Shown: piece after piece, positions 1 to 5,408 of the stretch
Layout: each line of letters starts with the position of its first letter
Position numbering within the stretch: the first letter of the stretch is position 1
Assembly (NCBI GenBank): GCA_026983855.1
Contig: JALSTE010000031.1
Coordinates: 1 to 5,408 of the forward strand
Source: Acidimicrobiia bacterium
Lineage (GTDB): Bacteria > Actinomycetota > Acidimicrobiia > Acidimicrobiales > Poriferisodalaceae
Length of the DNA: 5,408 bases
Reading direction: 5' to 3'
The notes under the pieces: generated by a model
What the model saw: the letters and a program-made list of their open reading frames with translations, nothing else
The model's database searches: none
What the model was told of the DNA's origin: nothing
Program-made: the position numbers and the translations under genes

Positions 1-1
1 C

Positions 2-493
2 CACCTGGGACTGTTCCTGATGCTGGGGCTGGTGCTGCTCACCGCCTGGACCCTGAGACGGACCACCTTCGGGTTCGAGGTCCGGGCGGTGGGAACCAAC
101 CCCGAGGCGGCCGCCTACGCCGGGATGAGCGTGAACCGCACCATCATCCTGGCCATGGCCATATCGGGGGCCATGGCCGGCCTGGCCGGGGCCGGTCAGG
201 TGTCGGGGGCCGAGGGCCACCTCAGCCCGGGGATCTTCGTGAACGTGGGCTTCGACGCCATCGCCATCGCCCTTCTGGCCCGGGCCAACGCCTACGCCAT
301 CGTGCCCGCGGCCCTGCTGTGGGGGGCCCTGCTGTCGGGGGCTCCCCTCATGCAGCAGCGGGCGGGCATGTCCACCGACCTGGTCCGCATAATCGAGGCC
401 GCCATCCTGGTGTTCATCGCCGGGGACGTGATCATCAGGTACCTGTTCCGGATCCGCTCCCCGGAGGAGACCTCGGGGGTGGTCGCCTCATGA
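2..493 (+). CDS. Nucleoside-type ABC transporter permease, YufP/NupB-like (5' truncated)
   Basis: Only the C-terminal 163 residues are present: the frame is open to the window edge, so the start lies upstream and the ATG at 20 is internal. The protein is very hydrophobic, with about four membrane segments. It carries the cytoplasmic coupling loop typical of this importer class: an F-G-F-E-V-R-A-V-G-x-N-P-E-A-A stretch at about 85-130, which contacts the ATPase. The later S-G-A-M-A-G-L-A-G-A and G-F-D-A-I-A-I-A-L-L segments (about 168-285) are hallmarks of permeases working with BmpA-type lipoproteins. Known members (YufP of Bacillus, NupB of Lactococcus) import purine and pyrimidine nucleosides as heterodimers with a second permease. 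The stop overlaps the next start by ATGA at 490-493, so the two are translationally coupled. By family gene order, the ATPase and lipoprotein genes should lie upstream. Family assignment is firm; the nucleoside substrate is inferred from similarity and from the phosphorylase downstream. Confidence 0.88.
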   Translation, partial: HLGLFLMLGLVLLTAWTLRRTTFGFEVRAVGTNPEAAAYAGMSVNRTIILAMAISGAMAGLAGAGQVSGAEGHLSPGIFVNVGFDAIAIALLARANAYAIVPAALLWGALLSGAPLMQQRAGMSTDLVRIIEAAILVFIAGDVIIRYLFRIRSPEETSGVVAS

Positions 494-1791
494 CCGTGGC
501 CCGGCCCGCCCCCGCCGTCCGACGATGGCCCCGGCTCAGCCGGACCCGCACCCTGGGTGTCTTCTACGTCCTGCTGGGTGTGGTGCTGGTCACCCGGGTG
601 GCCCCGGCCCTCAGCGACGAGCCCCGTCGGTTCCTCTTCGGCACCGGCTCCGACGGCGTCTCGTGGAGCTTTGATCCCCCCACGGTCACGGTCGTGATCG
701 GCCTGGCCCTGGTGGTGTTCGGCGTCGCCACCTTCGCCGAGCACCGCCTGGGGAGTTTCGTGAGGGGAGGTCTGGTACTGGGCGGGGTGCTGGGGGTGCT
801 GATGATCCTGGTGGCGTCCATGGCCCTGTCGCCCACCAAGAGCACCAACCTGGTTCCCCTGTTCGTCCAGTCCCTGAAACTGGGCTCACCCATAGCCCTG
901 GGGGCCCTGGCCGGGTTGTGGAGCGAACGCAGTGGGGTGGTGAACATCGGCATCGAGGGCATGATGCTGGCCGGGGCCGGTATCGGTTTCGTGGGCTACG
1001 CCCTGATGAACGGGGGGTCGGGGGGGCTGCCCCTGTACGTGGCGGTTCTCATCGCCGTCCTGGCCGGGGGGTTGTTCGCCGCCCTGCACGCCGTGATGTC
1101 GATCAGCTTCCGCACCGATCAGGTGGTGTCGGGGGTGGCCGTGAACCTGCTGGCCATCGGGCTCACCAGCTTCCTGCGGACCCAGGTGCTGGTGCCCCTC
1201 AACGCCGACTCGGCCACCACCCTGCCCGAGATCTCCCTGCCGGTGCTGTCGCGCATCCCCATCATCGGGGACCAGCTCTTCGTGGCCAAGCCCATCTTCT
1301 TCGCCACCTTCGTGCTGTTCGGGGTCAGCGCCTTCGTACTGGCCCGTACCCGCTGGGGTCTGAGGGTCCGCTCGGTGGGCGAGAACCCCCACGCGGCCGA
1401 GGCCCTGGGGGTGGACGTCATCAGGATCCGCTACCAGGCGGTGATCCTGGGCGGTCTCATAGCCGGCCTGGCCGGGGCCCAGTTCTCCCTGGAGACGGTG
1501 GGCTCCTTCGACGACCTGATGACCAACGGCACCGGGTTCATCGCCCTGGCCGCCCTGATCTTCGGTAAGTGGCGCCCCGGCTCGGTGCTGGCGGCGTCCA
1601 TGTTCTTCGGTTTCGCCCGGGCCCTGGGGGTGCGCATCCAGCTCCTGAACGTGGAGATCTCCGGCTTCCCCCTGCCCAGCCAATTTCTCCAGGCCGTGCC
1701 CTACCTGGTCACCCTGATCGTCCTGGCCGGAGCCATCGGCCGGGCCATTCCGCCCGGAGCCGTCGGACGTCCCTACCGTCGCCCCCGGTAG
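490..1791 (+). CDS. Nucleoside-type ABC transporter permease, YufQ/NupC-like, with N-terminal extension
   Basis: A 433-residue inner-membrane protein, the second half of the permease pair. The family core begins near residue 125. Recognisable blocks are G-S-P-I-A-L-G-A-L-A-G-L-W-S-E-R-S-G (132-149), V-N-I-G-I-E-G-M-M-L-A-G (151-162), the ATPase-coupling loop R-S-V-G-E-N-P-H-A-A-E-A-L-G (294-307) and G-T-G-F-I-A-L-A-A-L-I-F-G-K-W (347-361). The start at 490 is chosen because its ATG overlaps the upstream stop, with a weak GGGGGTGG ribosome site at 475-482. An upstream in-frame ATG at 319 would lie deep inside the preceding gene and encode a Gly/Arg/His-rich shadow. Typical YufQ-like proteins have roughly 310-320 residues. 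This one adds about 120 at the N-terminus, with a basic leader and about three hydrophobic segments (near 22-40, 66-82, 93-113). It should form the translocation pore with the preceding permease. The substrate is predicted to be a nucleoside by family and by neighbours. Confidence 0.9.
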   Translation: MTVARPAPAVRRWPRLSRTRTLGVFYVLLGVVLVTRVAPALSDEPRRFLFGTGSDGVSWSFDPPTVTVVIGLALVVFGVATFAEHRLGSFVRGGLVLGGVLGVLMILVASMALSPTKSTNLVPLFVQSLKLGSPIALGALAGLWSERSGVVNIGIEGMMLAGAGIGFVGYALMNGGSGGLPLYVAVLIAVLAGGLFAALHAVMSISFRTDQVVSGVAVNLLAIGLTSFLRTQVLVPLNADSATTLPEISLPVLSRIPIIGDQLFVAKPIFFATFVLFGVSAFVLARTRWGLRVRSVGENPHAAEALGVDVIRIRYQAVILGGLIAGLAGAQFSLETVGSFDDLMTNGTGFIALAALIFGKWRPGSVLAASMFFGFARALGVRIQLLNVEISGFPLPSQFLQAVPYLVTLIVLAGAIGRAIPPGAVGRPYRRPR

Positions 1792-1795
1792 CGAC

Positions 1796-1809
1796 GCCCG
1801 GCTCCGGGC
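1796..1809. other. Perfect short inverted repeat between the permease and phosphorylase genes
   Basis: GCCCGG and CCGGGC are perfect inverted copies separated by CT, giving a realistic five-pair stem with a four-base loop (GCTC). It sits five bases after the permease stop. No T-run follows; the next bases are C-rich, so it is not a classical intrinsic terminator. It could be a weak attenuating or mRNA-end-protecting hairpin between the transporter and catabolic halves of the operon, or chance in a GC-rich region. Confidence 0.35.
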
Positions 1810-1811
1810 TC

Positions 1812-1829
1812 CCCCGTCCCCGTCCCCGA
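1812..1829. repeat. Three tandem CCCCGT-type hexamers in the intergenic gap
   Basis: Two exact CCCCGT units and a third ending in A lie in tandem. On the complementary strand they read as regularly spaced G4 tracts. Further C-runs at 1837-1839 and 1843-1847 extend the G-rich pattern on the minus strand. No function can be assigned from the sequence. Confidence 0.4.
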
Positions 1830-1863
1830 CCACCAACCCGATCCCCCACAGGAATCCCACAGC

Positions 1864-1868
1864 GAGGT
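1864..1868 (+). promoter_or_regulatory. Ribosome binding site of the phosphorylase gene
   Basis: GAGGT lies nine bases before the ATG at 1878, and no better-placed start is in frame nearby. It supports choosing 1878 over upstream in-frame extensions, which would run through the permease gene and the intergenic gap. Confidence 0.7.
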
Positions 1869-1877
1869 ACCGACCCC

Positions 1878-2627
1878 ATGCTGGCCTTCATAACCGGTTC
1901 CGGCTTCTACACCCTGCCCGGGCTCACCGACGCCGATGAGGTGACGGTGGCGACCCCCCACGGGGAGGTGAAGGTGACCCGGGGAACCCTGGAGGGCCAC
2001 CCGGTGGCCTTCATTCCCCGCCACGGTGTCGACCACTCCGTTCCCCCCCACCGCATCAACTACCGGGCCAACATCGCCGCCCTGGCCGAACTCGGGGTGG
2101 GGGCCATAGTGGCCACGGCCGTGAGCGGCAGCCTCCACCCCGAGGTGGGCCCGGGGAGCCTGAGGCTGTTGGACCAGTTCATAGACCTCACCTGGGGGCG
2201 ACCCCTCACCTTCTTCGACGATGAGGTGCGCCACACCGAGATGAGCGAGCCGTACCACCCCGGACTGCGACGGGTCCTGGCCGAAGCCGCCGCGGCGGAG
2301 GGGATCGAGATCCTGCCCACCGCCACCTATGTCTGCTTCAACGGGCCCCGGTTCGAGACCCCCGCCGAGATCCGCATGGCCCGCATCATGGGCGGCGATC
2401 TGGTGGGCATGACCGGATGCCCCGAGGTGGTGCTGGCCCGGGAACTGGGCATTCCCTACGCCTCGGTGGGGGTGGTGTCCAACCTGTGCGCCGGTATGGA
2501 GGACCAGCCCCTGTCGGTGGCGGAGATCATGGAGATCCTGGACCGCACCGCCGGACCCCTGCACCGGATCATCGCCGCCGCCCTACCCGGCCTGTCGGCG
2601 GTGGCCTCCGGGGAGGTGGCGGAATGA
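1878..2627 (+). CDS. Purine nucleoside phosphorylase, MTAP/PNP family (likely 6-oxopurine type)
   Basis: A 249-residue cytoplasmic enzyme that cleaves nucleosides with phosphate to a free base and a pentose-1-phosphate. Family motifs in order are T-G-S-G-F-Y (6-11, phosphate loop), P-R-H-G (47-50), H53, P-P-H-R-I-N-Y-R-A-N (56-65), Q-F-I-D (100-103), G-P-R-F-E-T-P-A-E-I (156-165), G-M-T (177-179) and P-E-V-V-L-A-R-E (182-189). Aligned by eye with human MTAP, the two aspartates that hold the 6-amino group of adenine (D220, D222) fall at N202 and C204 (S-N-L-C-A-G). An asparagine here is typical of enzymes acting on 6-oxopurines such as inosine, guanosine or methylthioinosine. The length matches bacterial members and is shorter than human MTAP (283 residues). 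It follows two nucleoside-importer permeases and overlaps the aldolase/dehydrogenase gene by ATGA, so import, cleavage and sugar breakdown appear linked. The family is firm. The exact substrate (inosine/guanosine versus methylthio- or 5'-deoxy-nucleosides) is unsettled, and automated annotation may call it S-methyl-5'-thioadenosine phosphorylase. Confidence 0.9.
   Translation: MLAFITGSGFYTLPGLTDADEVTVATPHGEVKVTRGTLEGHPVAFIPRHGVDHSVPPHRINYRANIAALAELGVGAIVATAVSGSLHPEVGPGSLRLLDQFIDLTWGRPLTFFDDEVRHTEMSEPYHPGLRRVLAEAAAAEGIEILPTATYVCFNGPRFETPAEIRMARIMGGDLVGMTGCPEVVLARELGIPYASVGVVSNLCAGMEDQPLSVAEIMEILDRTAGPLHRIIAAALPGLSAVASGEVAE
2612..2617 (+). promoter_or_regulatory. Strong ribosome binding site for the aldolase/dehydrogenase, inside the phosphorylase gene
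   Basis: GGAGGT lies six bases before the ATG at 2624, within the last codons of the phosphorylase. Together with the ATGA overlap, it fixes the aldolase start at 2624 and implies coupled, efficient re-initiation. Longer in-frame openings upstream (from 2417) give a low-complexity Gly/Arg/Pro leader and are not credible. Confidence 0.8.
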
Positions 2628-4585
2628 GGAACCTCTGGGATCCCGAGGAGGCGGCCCGCTTCGAGGGGCCCCTGGGGGAGTGCGTCTACGGTTCCCGCCT
2701 GCTCGGGGCGGAGATGGCCCTGGTGATGCACGGCGGCGGCAACACCTCGGTGAAGGTCACCGAGACCGACGTCTTCGGCCGCCCCGTGGAGATCCTCAGG
2801 GTGAAGGGCAGCGGATGGAACCTGGCCACCATCGAGGCCGAGGGTTTCGCCCCCCTGCGACTGGACCGCACCCGGGCCCTGGCCACCCTCCCCGAGCTGT
2901 CGGACACGGCCATGGTGCGGGAACTGAGGGCCTCCCTGGTGGACCCCTCGGCCCCCAACCCCTCGGTGGAGGCCATCCTCCACGCCATCATCCCCGAGGC
3001 CGCGGTCCAGCACAGCCACGCCGACGCCATCGTGTCGGTCACCAACACCGCCGAAGGGGAGCGGCGCATCCGGGAGATCTACGGCGACCGCATGGTGGTG
3101 GTGCCCTACGTCATGCCGGGGTTCGACCTGGCCCGGGCCTGCCAGGCCCGTCTGGAGACCGACCGGGGACCGGACACGGTGGGCATGATCCTGATGAACC
3201 ACGGGATCTTCACCTGGGGCGACACCACCCGTAGGGCCTACGACCTCATGATCGAACTGGTCGCCGAGGCCGAGGACTACCTGACGGCCCGGGGGGCCGC
3301 CCCCGCCCCCCCGGTCCCCGGTCCCACCGAGGTCGACCCCCGGGAGATCACCGCCCTGAGGGCCGAGCTGTCGGCGGTGGCGGGACGGCCCCTGATCACC
3401 ACCCGTCGTACCGACGCCCGGTCCCGGGCCTTCGTCGCTGATCCGGCCGTGGCCGAGATCTCCCAGCGGGGCCCGGCCACCCCCGACCACGTGCTGTGGA
3501 CCAAGAGGGTTCCCATGGTGGGTCGGGACGTGGACGCCTGGGTCGAGGAGTACCGGACCTACTTCGAGCGCCACCGGGGGGAGCGGGACCTCACCATGTT
3601 GGACCCCGCCCCCCGGGTGGTCCTGGACCCGACCCTGGGGATGGTGACCGTGGGGGTGGACGCCGCCGCCTCCGACCGGGTGGACGACATCTACGGCCAC
3701 ACCATCGACGTGATCAGGGCCGGTGAGGCCCTCGGCGGCTACCGGGCCCTGCCCGAGAGCGACATCTTCGACGTGGAGTACTGGGAACTCGAGCAGGCCA
3801 AGCTGGGTCGGACCGGTGGTCGCCGGGAGTTCACCGGTGAGGTGGCCCTGGTCACCGGGGCCGCCTCGGGCATCGGTCGGGCCTGCGCCGAGGCCCTGCT
3901 GGAACGCGGCGCCGCGGTGGTGGGCGTCGACGTGTCCCCGGGGGTGGCGGGGGTCTCCTCCTCCCCCGCCTACCTCGGGGTGGAGGCCGACCTCACCTCG
4001 GCCCGGGACACCACGGCGGCGGTCGGCGCCGGGGTGGAGCGCTTCGGGGGCGTGGACATGGTGGTGGCGGCGGCCGGTGTGTTCCCCGGGTCGGCCCCCA
4101 TCTCCGCCCACGACACCGCCGACTGGCGCCGGGCCATGGCCGTCAACGTGGACGCCCTGGTGCAGCTCCTGGCCCTGGTGCACCCCCATCTGGCCCTGGC
4201 CCCCCGGGGGGGTCGGGTGGTGGTGATCGGCTCCAAGAACGTGGCCGCCCCCGGTCCCGGCGCCTCGGCCTACTCCGTCTCCAAGTCCGCCGCCAATCAG
4301 GTGGCCCGGGTGGCGGCCCTGGAGTGGGCGGCGGACGGCATCACGGTGAACTCGGTCCATCCCGACGCCGTGTTCGACACCGGGTTGTGGACCCCCGAAC
4401 TACTGGCCGAACGGGCGGCCCGCTACGGGATGAGCGTGGAGGAGTACAAGCGGCGGAACCTGCTGGGCGCCGAGATCACCAGCTCCCTGGTGGCCGAGCT
4501 GGTGGCCACCATGATGGGCCCGGCCTTCGCCGCCACCACCGGGGCCCACGTCCCCGTGGACGGGGGCAGCGACCGCATCGTCTGA
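2624..4585 (+). CDS. Bifunctional class II aldolase / short-chain dehydrogenase (rhamnulose-1-P aldolase-ADH type)
   Basis: A 653-residue cytoplasmic fusion. Residues 1-225 are a class II (zinc) aldolase/adducin domain: G-G-G-N-T-S-V-K (37-44, phosphate binding), K-G-S-G-W (61-65), P-S-V-E with likely catalytic E116, H-S-H at 130-132 and H193 in M-N-H-G as zinc ligands. A Pro/Ala-rich linker (225-240) leads to a region (241-400) without motifs I recognise. Residues 403-653 are an SDR domain: T-G-A-A-S-G-I-G (411-418), D436 ending strand 2 (favours NAD over NADP), D456, N508, S537, and Y550/K554 in Y-S-V-S-K, so the catalytic tetrad is complete. The NNAG motif reads A-A-A-G (482-485). P-D-A-V-F-D-T-G-L-W (580-589) and the V-P-V-D-G-G end are typical of this fused family (YuxG/RhaE-like, about 690 residues). 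Such enzymes split a ketose-1-phosphate to DHAP plus an aldehyde (lactaldehyde in rhamnose breakdown), which the SDR part converts. Here the partner genes point to a nucleoside-derived sugar phosphate instead. Family is firm; substrate is inferred. Confidence 0.92.
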   Translation: MRNLWDPEEAARFEGPLGECVYGSRLLGAEMALVMHGGGNTSVKVTETDVFGRPVEILRVKGSGWNLATIEAEGFAPLRLDRTRALATLPELSDTAMVRELRASLVDPSAPNPSVEAILHAIIPEAAVQHSHADAIVSVTNTAEGERRIREIYGDRMVVVPYVMPGFDLARACQARLETDRGPDTVGMILMNHGIFTWGDTTRRAYDLMIELVAEAEDYLTARGAAPAPPVPGPTEVDPREITALRAELSAVAGRPLITTRRTDARSRAFVADPAVAEISQRGPATPDHVLWTKRVPMVGRDVDAWVEEYRTYFERHRGERDLTMLDPAPRVVLDPTLGMVTVGVDAAASDRVDDIYGHTIDVIRAGEALGGYRALPESDIFDVEYWELEQAKLGRTGGRREFTGEVALVTGAASGIGRACAEALLERGAAVVGVDVSPGVAGVSSSPAYLGVEADLTSARDTTAAVGAGVERFGGVDMVVAAAGVFPGSAPISAHDTADWRRAMAVNVDALVQLLALVHPHLALAPRGGRVVVIGSKNVAAPGPGASAYSVSKSAANQVARVAALEWAADGITVNSVHPDAVFDTGLWTPELLAERAARYGMSVEEYKRRNLLGAEITSSLVAELVATMMGPAFAATTGAHVPVDGGSDRIV

Positions 4586-4678
4586 GGCCCCTGCCGGTCC
4601 CCTCCCGCCCGCCGGCCCCCGAAGGATCGGGACCTGGGACCCTGGCCGGGGGGCTTGACCCGGTGGTGGACTGGGTTC

Positions 4679-5408
4679 ATGGACAGGGGAGGAACCGAGA
4701 ACGGGGAGGGCGACCGGCGGGGCCCGGGACTGCCCCGTCACCCCCTGCTGCGGGTCTTCGTTGCCCTGGTGACCCTCAACGCCGTTCTGGCCATATGGGC
4801 CCTGCTGGCCGGCGACTTCGGTCCCACCCAGGGTCGGATCCTGATCACCAGTCTGTTCGTCACCGCGGCCATGATCGGGTTGCTGGTGAACGTGGTGCCC
4901 GCCCGTAGAGGGGTGCTGTGGCCGGTCCCACCGGTGTCGGCCGCCCTGGTGGTGGCGGCCTTCGCCCTGTACATCGCCTTCGTGTGGATGGACCGGGCGC
5001 CCGAGTTCTGGATCAAGATGGCGTCCTCCGCGCTGACAGTGGGGGTCGCGGGTTCCCTGGTCGGCCTGCTGGGCCTGGTGCCTCTGCGCCCCGGGCACCA
5101 TTGGCTCCGATTTGCCGATGACGTCGTGGTGGGTCTGCTGGCCGCCACCCTGCTGTTCCTGCTGTGGTCCCCGAGGGGGGACAGCGAGGTCCTGGGCCGC
5201 ATCATGGGGGTGGAGGCGGTCCTGGTCGCCGCCCTCACCCTGGTGATTCCGGTGGTCTCCCACTACCTGCCCCCTGCGGGCGCCTCCCGGGGGAGGGACA
5301 CCGGAGGTGCGGACACCTGGGTTCGGTACTGCCCGCGGTGCGGAGCGACCCTGGACCCCCCGGCCGAACCGGGTTCGACGGCCCGGTGCCCGAGCTGCGG
5401 ACTCAGGT
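4679..5408 (+). CDS. Unknown six-helix membrane protein with C-terminal Cys4 zinc ribbon (3' truncated)
   Basis: An open frame of 243 codons that runs off the window end. I do not recognise the family. After a polar, charged leader (1-23) there are about six hydrophobic segments: near 24-44, 54-73, 84-104, 115-135, 148-164 and 176-197. A polar linker then leads to C-P-R-C (218-221) and C-P-S-C (237-240), a CxxC-x15-CxxC zinc ribbon likely in the cytoplasm given an even helix count. The continuous hydrophobic pattern and the ribbon lie in one frame, which argues for real coding over competing frames. The ATG at 4679 has only a weak site (GGTGGTGGA, 4662-4670). A TTG at 4655 is an alternative, since no in-frame stop separates this frame from the aldolase's TGA. 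The gap of 93 bases means it may belong to the same transcript or be independent. Ribbon-tailed membrane proteins of this kind are often uncharacterised; no function is proposed. Confidence 0.75.
   Translation, partial: MDRGGTENGEGDRRGPGLPRHPLLRVFVALVTLNAVLAIWALLAGDFGPTQGRILITSLFVTAAMIGLLVNVVPARRGVLWPVPPVSAALVVAAFALYIAFVWMDRAPEFWIKMASSALTVGVAGSLVGLLGLVPLRPGHHWLRFADDVVVGLLAATLLFLLWSPRGDSEVLGRIMGVEAVLVAALTLVIPVVSHYLPPAGASRGRDTGGADTWVRYCPRCGATLDPPAEPGSTARCPSCGLR

Noticed and set aside
886..1860. 324-codon open frame on the minus strand opposite the second permease
   Set aside because: Gly/Gln/His-rich composition without a hydrophobic or catalytic pattern, wholly antisense to a clear permease.
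2456..4360. 634-codon open frame on the minus strand opposite the aldolase/dehydrogenase gene
   Set aside because: The translation is a Gly/His/Asp/Val-rich low-complexity string with no motifs. It is the expected shadow of a high-GC gene, and the + strand gene has complete catalytic motifs.
4614..4655. Possible intrinsic terminator after the aldolase/dehydrogenase (GCCCCC pairing with GGGGGC)
   Set aside because: Only six G-C pairs with a long interior of about 28 bases and no T-run afterwards. Such pairings are common in GC-rich gaps.
4655..4680. TTGACC resembling a -35 box before the membrane protein gene
   Set aside because: No acceptable -10 element at 16-18 bases; the position that would hold it overlaps the start codon.
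4583..4681. Stop-codon readthrough joining the aldolase/dehydrogenase to the membrane protein, since both are in the same frame with no second stop
   Set aside because: The fusion enzyme already ends at the family's normal C-terminus (V-P-V-D-G-G then a few residues), and the intervening codons give a Pro/Arg/Trp-rich string without conservation cues.
4324..4908. 194-codon + strand frame spanning the aldolase end and the gap
   Set aside because: Gly/Arg-rich shadow overlapping the conserved SDR C-terminus and the start of the membrane protein in another frame.
4400..5263. 287-codon minus-strand frame covering the end of the aldolase gene and the membrane protein
   Set aside because: Low-complexity His/Gln/Gly string. 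The + strand frame here has six clean hydrophobic segments and a zinc ribbon.
1..5408. CRISPR arrays, tRNA or rRNA genes, insertion sequences, phage genes
   Set aside because: No spaced direct repeats, cloverleaf-like sequence, transposase motifs or terminal inverted repeats were seen on reading both strands.

Overview
The window is very GC-rich (about 70% by eye, not computed). All credible genes lie on the + strand, packed with ATGA stop/start overlaps or short gaps, and third codon positions are dominated by G and C. This fits a high-GC bacterium, most likely an actinobacterium (perhaps an Acidimicrobiia-type lineage). That placement is inference from composition and protein style; there is no rRNA or marker gene here.

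Layout: (1) 2-493, the C-terminal part of a YufP/NupB-like inner-membrane permease of a BmpA-type nucleoside ABC importer, cut by the window edge. (2) 490-1791, the partner YufQ/NupC-like permease, overlapping by ATGA and carrying an unusual N-terminal membrane extension of about 120 residues. (3) 1792-1877, a short intergenic stretch with a perfect small inverted repeat and a C-rich hexamer repeat. (4) 1878-2627, a nucleoside phosphorylase of the MTAP/PNP family whose purine-pocket residues look like the 6-oxopurine type. (5) 2624-4585, overlapping by ATGA, a fused class II aldolase/short-chain dehydrogenase of the type usually named rhamnulose-1-phosphate aldolase/alcohol dehydrogenase. (6) 4586-4678, a short gap. 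(7) 4679 to the window end, an unrecognised six-helix membrane protein ending in a Cys4 zinc ribbon, open at its 3' end.

Genes 1-5 read as one functional unit. A nucleoside is imported, the glycosidic bond is cleaved by phosphate to a free base and a (deoxy)ribose-1-phosphate, and after an isomerisation not encoded here, the aldolase domain could split the ketose-1-phosphate into dihydroxyacetone phosphate and a short aldehyde. The fused dehydrogenase would then reduce or oxidise that aldehyde. This resembles two established routes: the guanosine-to-DHAP/ethylene glycol pathway of halophilic archaea, and the 5-deoxyribose 'DHAP shunt' that uses a class II aldolase. The fused aldolase/dehydrogenase beside a nucleoside importer and phosphorylase, with no rhamnose genes in view, is the most interesting point of the window. 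The substrate is inference from context. The last gene shows no clear link to this pathway.
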